Source: Prorocentrum cordatum
Lineage: Eukaryota > Sar > Dinophyceae > Prorocentrales > Prorocentraceae
NCBI GenBank assembly: GCA_963575745.1
Contig: CAUYUJ010017845.1
Span: forward strand, 186,066-222,568
Length of the DNA stretch: 36,503 nt
Direction: 5' to 3'
Part shown: piece by piece, positions 29,534 to 36,133 of the stretch
Numbering within the stretch: position 1 is the stretch's first letter
Layout of the letters: every line of letters starts with the position of its first letter
Translations under genes and position numbers: made by a program
The notes under the pieces: model-generated
What the model was told of the DNA's origin: nothing
What the model saw: the letters and a program-made list of their open reading frames with translations, nothing else
The model's database searches: none

Positions 29534-29982
29534 TTAAGAAGCCGCAGTGGCGGCAGTCAGGGCGGCTTGCTCGCGTGACCGCAGTTGCGGGCAACAGGCC
29601 GAAGGGGGGGGCGCACGCGTGACCGCTGTTGCGGAGCGCTCGTGTAGTTTGCAGTGTCACTGCTTCTGTTAGCTGATGCCGCAGTAGCGGACCGCTGACG
29701 ATCGAGCACGGAGGTTCGAAACGGACCTCCTCCCTCCCTTCTCCCTCTCCTCCCTCGCCCTTCCTCCACTTCCTCCCTCTCTCCTCCTCCTTTCTCCCCT
29801 TCCTCCCAAGTTGGAAGCCGAAACTACTCATTTCCTCACTCCCTCCCTCCCTCCCTGGAGGCCCTGGAGGGCGTCCGCCCTGGAGGGCCTGGAGGCCCTG
29901 GAGGGCCTCCCTGGAGGCCCTGGAGGGCCTCCCTGGAGGCCCTGGAGGGCCTGGAGGGCCCTGGGCTGAGGGCGGAGGCCCT
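29534..29982. other. Intergenic region with TCC tract and CTGGAGGGC repeats
   Basis: Motif copies lie at 29542, 29579 and 29679, with the variant CCGCTGTTGCGG at 29623. 29725-29855 is TCC/TCCC-rich. From about 29855 CCCTGGAGG and CTGGAGGGC units alternate in tandem and in opposed pairs until about 29985, where the palindrome cluster begins. No gene is seen. Confidence 0.7.
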
Positions 29983-30175
29983 GGAGGGCCTCCGCCCTCA
30001 GAATGCTTCAAAGCAGTGCCGCGGCACTGCTTTGAAGCATCCAGATGCTTCAAAGCAGTGCCCCGGCACTGCTTTGAAGCACCGGGTGCTGCACTTTGCA
30101 CCCGGGCACTGCTTCAGGTGCTTCAAAGCAGTGCCCCGGCACTGCTTTGAAGCATTCTGAGGGCGGAGGCCCTCC
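29969..30175. repeat. Nested palindrome cluster upstream of gene 4
   Basis: There are three palindromes built on TGCTTCAAAGCAGTGCC: a perfect 38-base one (30003-30040), and two of 36 bases with 17-base arms around CC (30046-30081 and 30119-30154). Between the last two lies a hairpin, CCGGGTGC/GCACCCGG (30082-30105). The whole set is framed by an inverted repeat: about 29983-30012 against 30145-30175 are exact reverse complements around GGCCTCCGCCCTCAGAATGC. A further palindrome, GAGGGCGGAGGCC/GGCCTCCGCCCTC, is at 29969-30000. The family is shared with 21898-21933. Confidence 0.9.
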
Positions 30176-30226
30176 AGGGAGGCGCGAGGATCGCAGGGAC
30201 CGAGGGAGGCCCTCCAGGGAGGCGTT

Positions 30227-30246
30227 CGTCTCGCCATCTGGCTCAA
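30227..30246 (+). other. Possible spliced-leader relic upstream of gene 4
   Basis: CGTCTCGCCATCTGGCTCAA keeps CG, GCCAT, T and GGCTCAA of the dinoflagellate spliced leader in order, with one T lost from the T run. It is about 70 bases before the ATG at 30318. The shortened T run is shared with the relic before gene 3. Confidence 0.42.
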
Positions 30247-30317
30247 CCGCGCGCGGCCCCACTGCCCGCGCCTCCGCCTTGCCCGCAGTTGCGGCTGTGT
30301 CCAGCGCAGTAGCACAC

Positions 30318-31217
30318 ATGCCGACTTCGAGCGAATGGAGCCCTGTGTGCGTTGAGAAGGTCTTGTGCATCCGTGGAGGTTGGCTTGCGCAGACCACCCC
30401 CATCCCCGAAAAGGATGTCAAGGTGCTCCACGCAGGGCCCCTCGGAGAGATAAGCTTCGTGCACGTGAACATGCAAAAGGCTTGGCTGCTCAAGGTGTGC
30501 GCCAAAGGTAAACCGACCGCAGGGGCCTTGAAGGCCTCCAAGGCCTGGGACGCGCTGAAGAAAGAACTCGCGAAGCAGGGCGGCGCCGCAGTTGCGGACG
30601 AGGAGAGCGACGGCGACGCGGGGGACGAAGCAGATGACCCCATGTCGGCCCTGGTCAGCTCCACGGACGCCACGAAGAAGCAGGCAGCGACCCCGACCAG
30701 CGCCAAGAGGCAGAAGACTGGAGCGCGTGCGGCGACTACTGGCCTGCCCAGGGGCGAGGCCGTGGAGTCGGCCATAGCCACTGTGCACTCCGTACAGATG
30801 CCCGCAAAGAGCCCCATGAAGTTTCCGCACGACACGGCCGTTCGAAACGTGCGGGTGGCCAGCTTCAAGCGGAGGACGTTGTGGCTGGACGCTGCAGACC
30901 TTGGGTGGCTGATCGACATGATCGTGGACGACGTGAGCCTCGGCGGTGTCCCCGACATCGGCGACGGCGACAAGGACGAGGCCGCAGTGGCGGACAGGGA
31001 CTGGGCAACGGCGGTTGACCCTGCCACCCCGCTGGCGAAGCAAAAGGAGGTCGACTCCCCCGTGGCGCAGGGGAGCGGCTCTGGCTTCTCCGTCGTTTGG
31101 GACTTCAAGGGCGCTTGGGTCGCGACCATCACGCGAGAGTGTGCCAACAAGGGCAAAAGGATCGAGATGGATGTGAAGAAACTTACAAGAAGAAGTGGCA
31201 GTCGGCGCAGTCGGTGA
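30318..31217 (+). CDS. Gene 4: acidic protein of unknown function, frameshifted at the C terminus
   Basis: The ATG at 30318 gives 299 residues; the upstream open frame runs into the palindrome cluster and is not taken as protein. Order: a globular-looking start (W-S-P-V-C-V-E-K-V-L, later F-V-H-V-N-M-Q-K-A-W-L-L), an acidic stretch (E-E-S-D-G-D-A-G-D-E-A-D-D, about residues 95-107) that follows a motif copy, a basic patch (A-K-R-Q-K-T, about 129), then W-L-D-A-A-D-L-G-W-L-I-D-M-I. Near 31165-31185 the sense passes to the minus-one frame. That frame reads Y-K-K-K-W-Q-S-A-Q-S-V-K-G-Y-D-Y-E-W and ends at 31315, so the annotated last 14 or so residues are off-frame. No family is recognised. Confidence 0.65.
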   Translation: MPTSSEWSPVCVEKVLCIRGGWLAQTTPIPEKDVKVLHAGPLGEISFVHVNMQKAWLLKVCAKGKPTAGALKASKAWDALKKELAKQGGAAVADEESDGDAGDEADDPMSALVSSTDATKKQAATPTSAKRQKTGARAATTGLPRGEAVESAIATVHSVQMPAKSPMKFPHDTAVRNVRVASFKRRTLWLDAADLGWLIDMIVDDVSLGGVPDIGDGDKDEAAVADRDWATAVDPATPLAKQKEVDSPVAQGSGSGFSVVWDFKGAWVATITRECANKGKRIEMDVKKLTRRSGSRRSR

Positions 31218-31315
31218 AGGGCTACGACTACGAGTGGGAGGGCATGACGCAGCACCAGCGCAAGCAAGCGGCTCTGGATTACCTCGAGCTCCAAATCCCC
31301 AGTCTGTTCGACTGA
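31165..31315 (+). CDS. Gene 4 C-terminal segment in the minus-one frame
   Basis: It continues gene 4 after a one-base loss (or two-base gain) near 31165-31185. The segment is well formed: W-Q-S-A-Q-S-V-K-G-Y-D-Y-E-W, M-T-Q-H-Q-R-K-Q-A-A-L-D-Y-L-E-L-Q-I-P-S-L-F-D and a TGA at 31313-31315. I see no canonical slippery heptamer at the joint, so an assembly error or real mutation is more likely than programmed frameshifting. Confidence 0.55.
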
Positions 31316-31690
31316 GGCCCGAAGCCGTATGGGCCGCAGTTGCGGTGGGGCTACTGAGTGCCCGCAGTTGCGGGGTGGCTGGGTGCGCGTGAACGCGCGG
31401 AGGGCGAGGCGGTGTGAGGAGGCAGGCGGAAGGTTTAGGGTGTTCCACGGGTGCACGCCTTAGCGCGCCAACTTGTGTGGGCGAGCGTTTTTCTTAGAGA
31501 AGCATGGAGTGAAGCATCGAAACCCTGTGCGCGCGATGATTGGGGCTTCCGCGCGGGCGTTGTTGAAATGTACCTCCTTCTTCGCCCCTCCGCGTCGTCT
31601 TCAGTTGCTCCTCCCTCCTCCCCTCCCTCTTCCTAGTTCTGTAGCCCGCAGCCGAGTGCCCGGCCCGAGTCGTTCGCCACGCGACCGATC
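31316..31690 (+). other. Intergenic region, gene 4 to gene 5
   Basis: Two motif copies lie just after the gene 4 segment (31334 and 31362, 28 bases apart). The rest is unique sequence ending in a CCTCC-rich stretch (about 31605-31635). A weak spliced-leader resemblance (TTCTGTAGCC then GCCGAG, 31637-31656) lies 35 bases before the gene 5 ATG; with only about half the positions kept it would not stand alone. No other gene is seen. Confidence 0.6.
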
Positions 31691-34600
31691 ATGGATGTTC
31701 CCGTGGGGCGGACATGGTATGGCGAGGAGGACGGAACGCATTTCGAGGTGGAGTGGCTCCATTACGACAGCGGCTGCGCACCGAGGAAAACGAAGTATGG
31801 CACCACTGGGCTCGCCAACATCTTGGGCCGCAGTAGCGGCGTTCCGTGCCCCAAGAAGATAAAGGTGCACGCATGTGCGGATTTTCCGTGCCTAGCGAAG
31901 TGGCCCGCGTCGCAGTACGGCCTTGTTGAGCCGCCTCGCATTCATTTGCGGCCGTCTGCTTGGCGACCGGGCGCGACGCCACCCCCCGCAGTTGCGGCTC
32001 CAGGCGGCACCGCAGTTGCGGCTCCCTCGGCCCCTGCACACATAGCACCAGCAACACCAGCAGAACTCGCAGCTCCTGCGCAAGAAGGACACGCAGCTCC
32101 AGCACCAGAAGCACCCGCAGAACCCAAACCTCCAGCAGCCCCTGTGCCCGAAGCACCCGCAGCAGCAGTCCCTCCAGCTCCTCCAGCTCAAGTGCACGCA
32201 ACACCAGACCCGCCTGCTGCGCAGGAGACCGCAATTGCGGTTGAAGCTCCTGAGGGAGTGGAAGCGGACAAAGACACACCACTTCCAGCACGCTTGCCAC
32301 CAGCGCGGCCGCTGCCAGAGAACTGGTCGAAGACGCAGGTCGCATTCTTCCCGTGCCCAGACCCAAAGGCTGCAGCACGAGTTGCGGCGCCTGTTGGCGA
32401 CGCCTTGCGGCCACGAGTCGCGGCGCCACCCCTGGCGCCAGAGAAAGGTGTACCTGTGGAAGACGCGCCAAAGATCCAGGCCGCAGTGGCGGCGACGGTG
32501 CCTGACGTCGTGATGGCTCTCCTGAGGCAGATTCTGTCCGAGAATTCCTACATAGGGTATTCAGCTTTCATGCTGTTTGCCTTGCGGTTCGGGCGTCGAC
32601 CTTACGTGTGGGAAGGCGAGAACCGCAAGGACCTCCTTGACTTCTACATGCCTTGGGCAAAGGAGAAGTGCACTGAGCCATGCGCCGTCGACGGCGTGGC
32701 GTGCGTACTCGCCGCTGCTGAGGATCTGTTCGGGGAATGGACAACGGTGGAACTCAGGCCCGTGACTCCCGAGAACCCTCTCCATGAGGTGCGCCACTGG
32801 GTGGCCGCAGTTGCGGTGGGTGGCGTGTGCTCTGAGGGGGCGGACGCGTTGAACAGGTTCTACGGTCCTCTGGGACAATGGGTCCTAGGGACTGTTTGCG
32901 ATGGAAACTGCGGCATTGACCTTATGGCGATGATGTTGCAGAAACCGCAAAATGCCGAGACGCGCAAATGGCTTCGGGAGGAACTGTACGATTTCGGGGT
33001 GCGCCGCTGGGACGAACCGTGGTTGCACGACATGCTCGTTGTCACGCAGGAACTAACCTTGGAGGAGGTGCGGGCGTACCGCAGTTGCGGGGCCAGCGGC
33101 CCTGCTGGGCCCATGGTCCTGCACGACTCCGAGGGCGAGGGCGAACCAGCAGAGGCGCCGAGAGAGGCGAGCGCGCCACGCCCCGCTCTCATGGCGGCGT
33201 TAGAGTGGCAGACGGGCGTGCAGGACATGGGTATATTGCTTGCCATGGCTGAGGCTATGCCCGAGGCGTTGCAGGATGAGCAGATCAGGGCGCACGCACT
33301 GGCCAGCGCACGCCCAAAACCCGAAGTTGCGGAACAGAAGCGGCGCGTGTGCCCGCACATGCTCAGAGACCGCGAACAGGTTTGCAAAGAACTGGAGGCG
33401 CACGCACGCAGTTGTGGTTGGATGGGCGAGGGCGTTCTGCCACGGAATTCAATCGCGTCTTTTTGCGGGCGGTTCACGTGGCCGAAGGGCATGGGGGTCG
33501 TCCAGCAGCGCCAGGCCGTCTCCAAGTGGTTTCAACACTGGCGCACACAAGGTGGACATGGCACGGCGGGCGTGCATGGCCGACGCCGCGCGCGGGGCAA
33601 CCAAGGGCGCCCGAACAAGGCTCCATGGCTGGAAGCCGCTCTGAACGAGTGGTGGTCCCACATGAGGTACTCCGTGGACTGGAAGGCGGTGGCCAAGCGA
33701 ACCGCAGTTGCGGAGGAGAGGCCCAAGATGTTGGCCAGGTTCTCCCAATCCCTGCTGGTTACGAAGGCGAAGCATCTCGTCGCGGACTACTGCGTGGAGA
33801 CAATGAAGCGGGGAGGCAAACCGATGGTGCCGCAGTTGCGGCCTCGGTGGTGGGTGAAGTGGCGGCGCTCCTACGGCCTGAGCATGAAGAAGCCGAACCG
33901 CAAGTACAAGGTGCCCAAATGGTTGCTCCAATCTCGTTTTGAGACTATGATCTTGAACGTGGCCAGGGTCCGCGCAGCTGCTGAGGAGCTTCTGGGGTAC
34001 GACCCGCACATCCTGAACTGGGACCAGTCGCCCTTTCACCACAACGAGTCGTCGTCGGCCTCGAAGCCGACCTTGGCTGTGAAGGGTGGCATTGTCCCGC
34101 TTGTCGTGGCGCATGACGACAGCAGGGCTCGGTGGACAGCGAACCTGACGGTGTCGAGCGACGCGGAGGACATCCGCAGTTGCGGACCACCGCCGGCGGA
34201 GCTAATGTTCAAGGGGGGATCTGTCATCGCTGCGGGCTTGGCCGCACATGCCCGCAGTCGCGGCTATCCGTCTTGGGTGAGCACGGCGACGTCCGAGAAG
34301 GGGTCCTACCGCGCAGACGACGTTGTATCATTCTTGCAGCGGCACTTGCGGGCCTGGCCCGCCGACCCGCAGTTTCGGGGGAAGTGGCGCATCCTCATGG
34401 CCGACGACCATAGCCCGCGCGAAGCAGACGTTGTGCGGAGACTCGCCTGGCAGCGCGGCTACGTGCTGATCATTCACGGCGGGGGGGCGACCGCAGTTGC
34501 GCAGCCCGTGGGCGCGGACTTGAACCAGCGCGTGAAGCGGCGGTACATTGCCCTCGAGACCAAAGCGTTGGTGCAGCAAATGGCGTTGGGGAAGCGCGTG

Positions 34601-35806
34601 CCGCAGTTGCGGCGTTCCGATGGCGCCGACTTGATGGTGTCAGCGTTGGACAATGTGCAGTTGCACTTGGACGCCGCGAAAGGTTTCCTGAAAGTGGGAA
34701 GTCGAGCGCCCTTCGACAAGTCAGGAGATCTCGAGATTTGCCGAGAGGCGGCGGAACTCTGGGAAGCAGGGGGGCTGCGAGCAAAAGTGGACACCGCAGT
34801 CGCGGAGGTGAGGGGAGAATGCGAGCAGAAACGTTTGAAATGGTCCTACAATGACGCGCTGCGTCTCATACACGAATACGAGAAACACGACGCCACAGAT
34901 TCCGTGTTGGAGAAGCTCGGCGACGAAGCGCTAGGCCAGGAGCCAGGCCACGAGGAGGGCGATGAGGAGGGCGGGGAGGAGGAGGAGGAGGAGGAGCACG
35001 AGGAGCACGAGGAGGACGAAGAGCAAGAGGAGGCCTCGTGGGCCGAGGCTCTTGCGGAACAGTGCGATGCCGCAGTTGCGGCACCTGGGCCTCAAGGATC
35101 CTCGGTATCCATGGACTGCGTGGTCGACGCAGAGGCGGCCGAGCAGGTGGCAGTGGCGACGTCCTTGGCAGAAGCGCTCCGCGAGGCGGAAGATATGCTG
35201 CGCCAAGTGGGCATGGAGAAACTAGCGCAGGATTGCCGACAGCAACGACACAAACAAAAGAAGCGGTTGAGAGAGCTGGCGCGGGAGGACAACGAGGTCC
35301 TACGAGCGTTGACTGCCCAGCGAGACCACGAAGCCGCAGTGGTGGCGAAAAAGCGGCGCCAGGCTCTGGAAGCGAACGACAGGACGAAGGCGTTGCACGA
35401 TCTCAAGAAGCAGATTCGAGAGGCCGAGGCCGCCTTGAGGGCAAAGAAGGAGGCCGCAGTTGCGGTGGAAACGGCTTTGGCTAACAAACACGCCCTAGCG
35501 CAGTGGAATCCCGAGGAGTTCAAGATAAAGAAAAACAGGATGGCAGCTCTGGATCGCCTGGCTCGCGGAAAAGGCGTCCTCTCAGACGAGCAGAGGGGGG
35601 AGTGGGCATGGTTCAAGACGCATTGGGACGAGGAGATGTGCAAGCAGCACAAGGAGCAATGGCCGCTCACGTTTGCTGGGTGGCTGCAAAAAGTCGCGAA
35701 CGACGCGGCGTCTGGGAGCCGTTCGGCGCTGTCGCAGTTCGTGCATTCGGAAACAGTGAGAACCCTGGGAGGGCAAATGGCGCTGGTAATCCCAGCCCTA
35801 GCGTGA
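31691..35806 (+). CDS. Gene 5: OTU-like segment fused to a pogo/CENP-B-type DDE transposase-like protein
   Basis: This is 1371 residues from the ATG at 31691. Residues about 90-190 are an Ala/Pro linker. Around 400-411, T-V-C-D-G-N-C-G-I-D-L-M resembles the catalytic D-G-N-C of OTU cysteine proteases, though a matching histidine is not assigned. About 690-745 resembles the CENP-B/Tc5 DNA-binding helix-turn-helix, ending P-N-R-K-Y-K-V-P. The DDE fold follows: L-N-W-D778-Q-S-P-F-H-H-N-E, then M-A-D905-D906-H-S-P and Y-V-L-I-I-H-G-G-G-A-T. The third site, where relatives have Q-P-x-D, reads Q-P-V-G941-A-D943. Residues about 1087-1120 are almost pure Glu/Asp, then a long charged coiled coil. Sixteen exact motif copies are embedded. 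Function as a mobile element enzyme is inferred from family; the altered third acidic residue suggests loss of activity or domestication. Confidence 0.75.
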   Translation: MDVPVGRTWYGEEDGTHFEVEWLHYDSGCAPRKTKYGTTGLANILGRSSGVPCPKKIKVHACADFPCLAKWPASQYGLVEPPRIHLRPSAWRPGATPPPAVAAPGGTAVAAPSAPAHIAPATPAELAAPAQEGHAAPAPEAPAEPKPPAAPVPEAPAAAVPPAPPAQVHATPDPPAAQETAIAVEAPEGVEADKDTPLPARLPPARPLPENWSKTQVAFFPCPDPKAAARVAAPVGDALRPRVAAPPLAPEKGVPVEDAPKIQAAVAATVPDVVMALLRQILSENSYIGYSAFMLFALRFGRRPYVWEGENRKDLLDFYMPWAKEKCTEPCAVDGVACVLAAAEDLFGEWTTVELRPVTPENPLHEVRHWVAAVAVGGVCSEGADALNRFYGPLGQWVLGTVCDGNCGIDLMAMMLQKPQNAETRKWLREELYDFGVRRWDEPWLHDMLVVTQELTLEEVRAYRSCGASGPAGPMVLHDSEGEGEPAEAPREASAPRPALMAALEWQTGVQDMGILLAMAEAMPEALQDEQIRAHALASARPKPEVAEQKRRVCPHMLRDREQVCKELEAHARSCGWMGEGVLPRNSIASFCGRFTWPKGMGVVQQRQAVSKWFQHWRTQGGHGTAGVHGRRRARGNQGRPNKAPWLEAALNEWWSHMRYSVDWKAVAKRTAVAEERPKMLARFSQSLLVTKAKHLVADYCVETMKRGGKPMVPQLRPRWWVKWRRSYGLSMKKPNRKYKVPKWLLQSRFETMILNVARVRAAAEELLGYDPHILNWDQSPFHHNESSSASKPTLAVKGGIVPLVVAHDDSRARWTANLTVSSDAEDIRSCGPPPAELMFKGGSVIAAGLAAHARSRGYPSWVSTATSEKGSYRADDVVSFLQRHLRAWPADPQFRGKWRILMADDHSPREADVVRRLAWQRGYVLIIHGGGATAVAQPVGADLNQRVKRRYIALETKALVQQMALGKRVPQLRRSDGADLMVSALDNVQLHLDAAKGFLKVGSRAPFDKSGDLEICREAAELWEAGGLRAKVDTAVAEVRGECEQKRLKWSYNDALRLIHEYEKHDATDSVLEKLGDEALGQEPGHEEGDEEGGEEEEEEEHEEHEEDEEQEEASWAEALAEQCDAAVAAPGPQGSSVSMDCVVDAEAAEQVAVATSLAEALREAEDMLRQVGMEKLAQDCRQQRHKQKKRLRELAREDNEVLRALTAQRDHEAAVVAKKRRQALEANDRTKALHDLKKQIREAEAALRAKKEAAVAVETALANKHALAQWNPEEFKIKKNRMAALDRLARGKGVLSDEQRGEWAWFKTHWDEEMCKQHKEQWPLTFAGWLQKVANDAASGSRSALSQFVHSETVRTLGGQMALVIPALA

Positions 35807-36133
35807 TGCAGGCCGCAGTTGCGGACCCACAGGAAGTCCAGAGGGAATTTGTTTTTCCAAGCGGCTCCCGCGCGGGCAGGAGATGAGGCAAAACCGCAGT
35901 TGCGGTCTTCCTGCTGCTGTGAAAATAATCCTTTCACAGTCCCTTGCAATCGTCGCCCTCATTCTGCTTCTCCGCCAGTCCATTTGTTGTTCTTTCGGTT
36001 CCTTTGAGTCCTCGCCCTCCTTCTGCCACTCCTCGAATCCTCTTTGTCTCCTCCCTCCATCCGACCCCATGCCCATTCACGATCCATTTCCGTAGCCACC
36101 GTGGCTCGAGGTGGCGCACTCGAAGACGCAAGC
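35807..36133 (+). other. Intergenic region, gene 5 to gene 6
   Basis: It contains motif copies at 35813 and 35894, then CT-rich DNA with TCC and CCTTC words from about 35925 to 36060, then a spliced-leader-like sequence at 36089-36110. No gene is seen. Confidence 0.6.
36089..36110 (+). other. Possible spliced-leader relic upstream of gene 6
   Basis: The 22 bases beginning TCCGTAGCCA and ending TGGCTCGAG match the 22-base dinoflagellate spliced leader at 18 positions without a gap. Three of the four differences are in the central T run (CCG instead of TTT), the fourth is G for A near the 3' end. It lies 24 bases before the ATG at 36134. It is also a local palindrome (AGCCAC/GTGGCT), which the true leader partly is as well. 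This is the best of the relics. Confidence 0.5.

Larger units (their letters stand above)
23177..35345 (+). repeat. Near-copies of the 12-base motif
   Basis: One class is GCGCAGTTGCGC at 23177, 24832 and 29238, where the first and last bases changed together so the stem still pairs. Single changes are CCGCAATTGCGG at 32229, CCGCTGTTGCGG at 29623, CCGAAGTTGCGG at 33321, CCGCAGTTTCGG at 34367, CCGCAGTTGCGC at 34491 and CCGCAGTGGTGG at 35334. Half-copies (CCGCAGTT followed by other bases) occur at about 24177, 24536, 26594 and 27178. These look like drifted members. Confidence 0.8.

Noticed and set aside
30096-30317. Upstream extension of the gene 4 frame
   Set aside because: It runs through palindromes and a spliced-leader-like sequence, so it is more likely untranslated; the ATG at 30318 begins the protein-like part.
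31160-31190. Programmed minus-one frameshifting in gene 4
   Set aside because: No canonical slippery heptamer or clear downstream structure at the joint; an indel is simpler.
30050-31456. Minus-strand frames of 468 and 401 codons
   Set aside because: Antisense to gene 4 and running into the palindrome cluster; motif copies are read in the wrong orientation.
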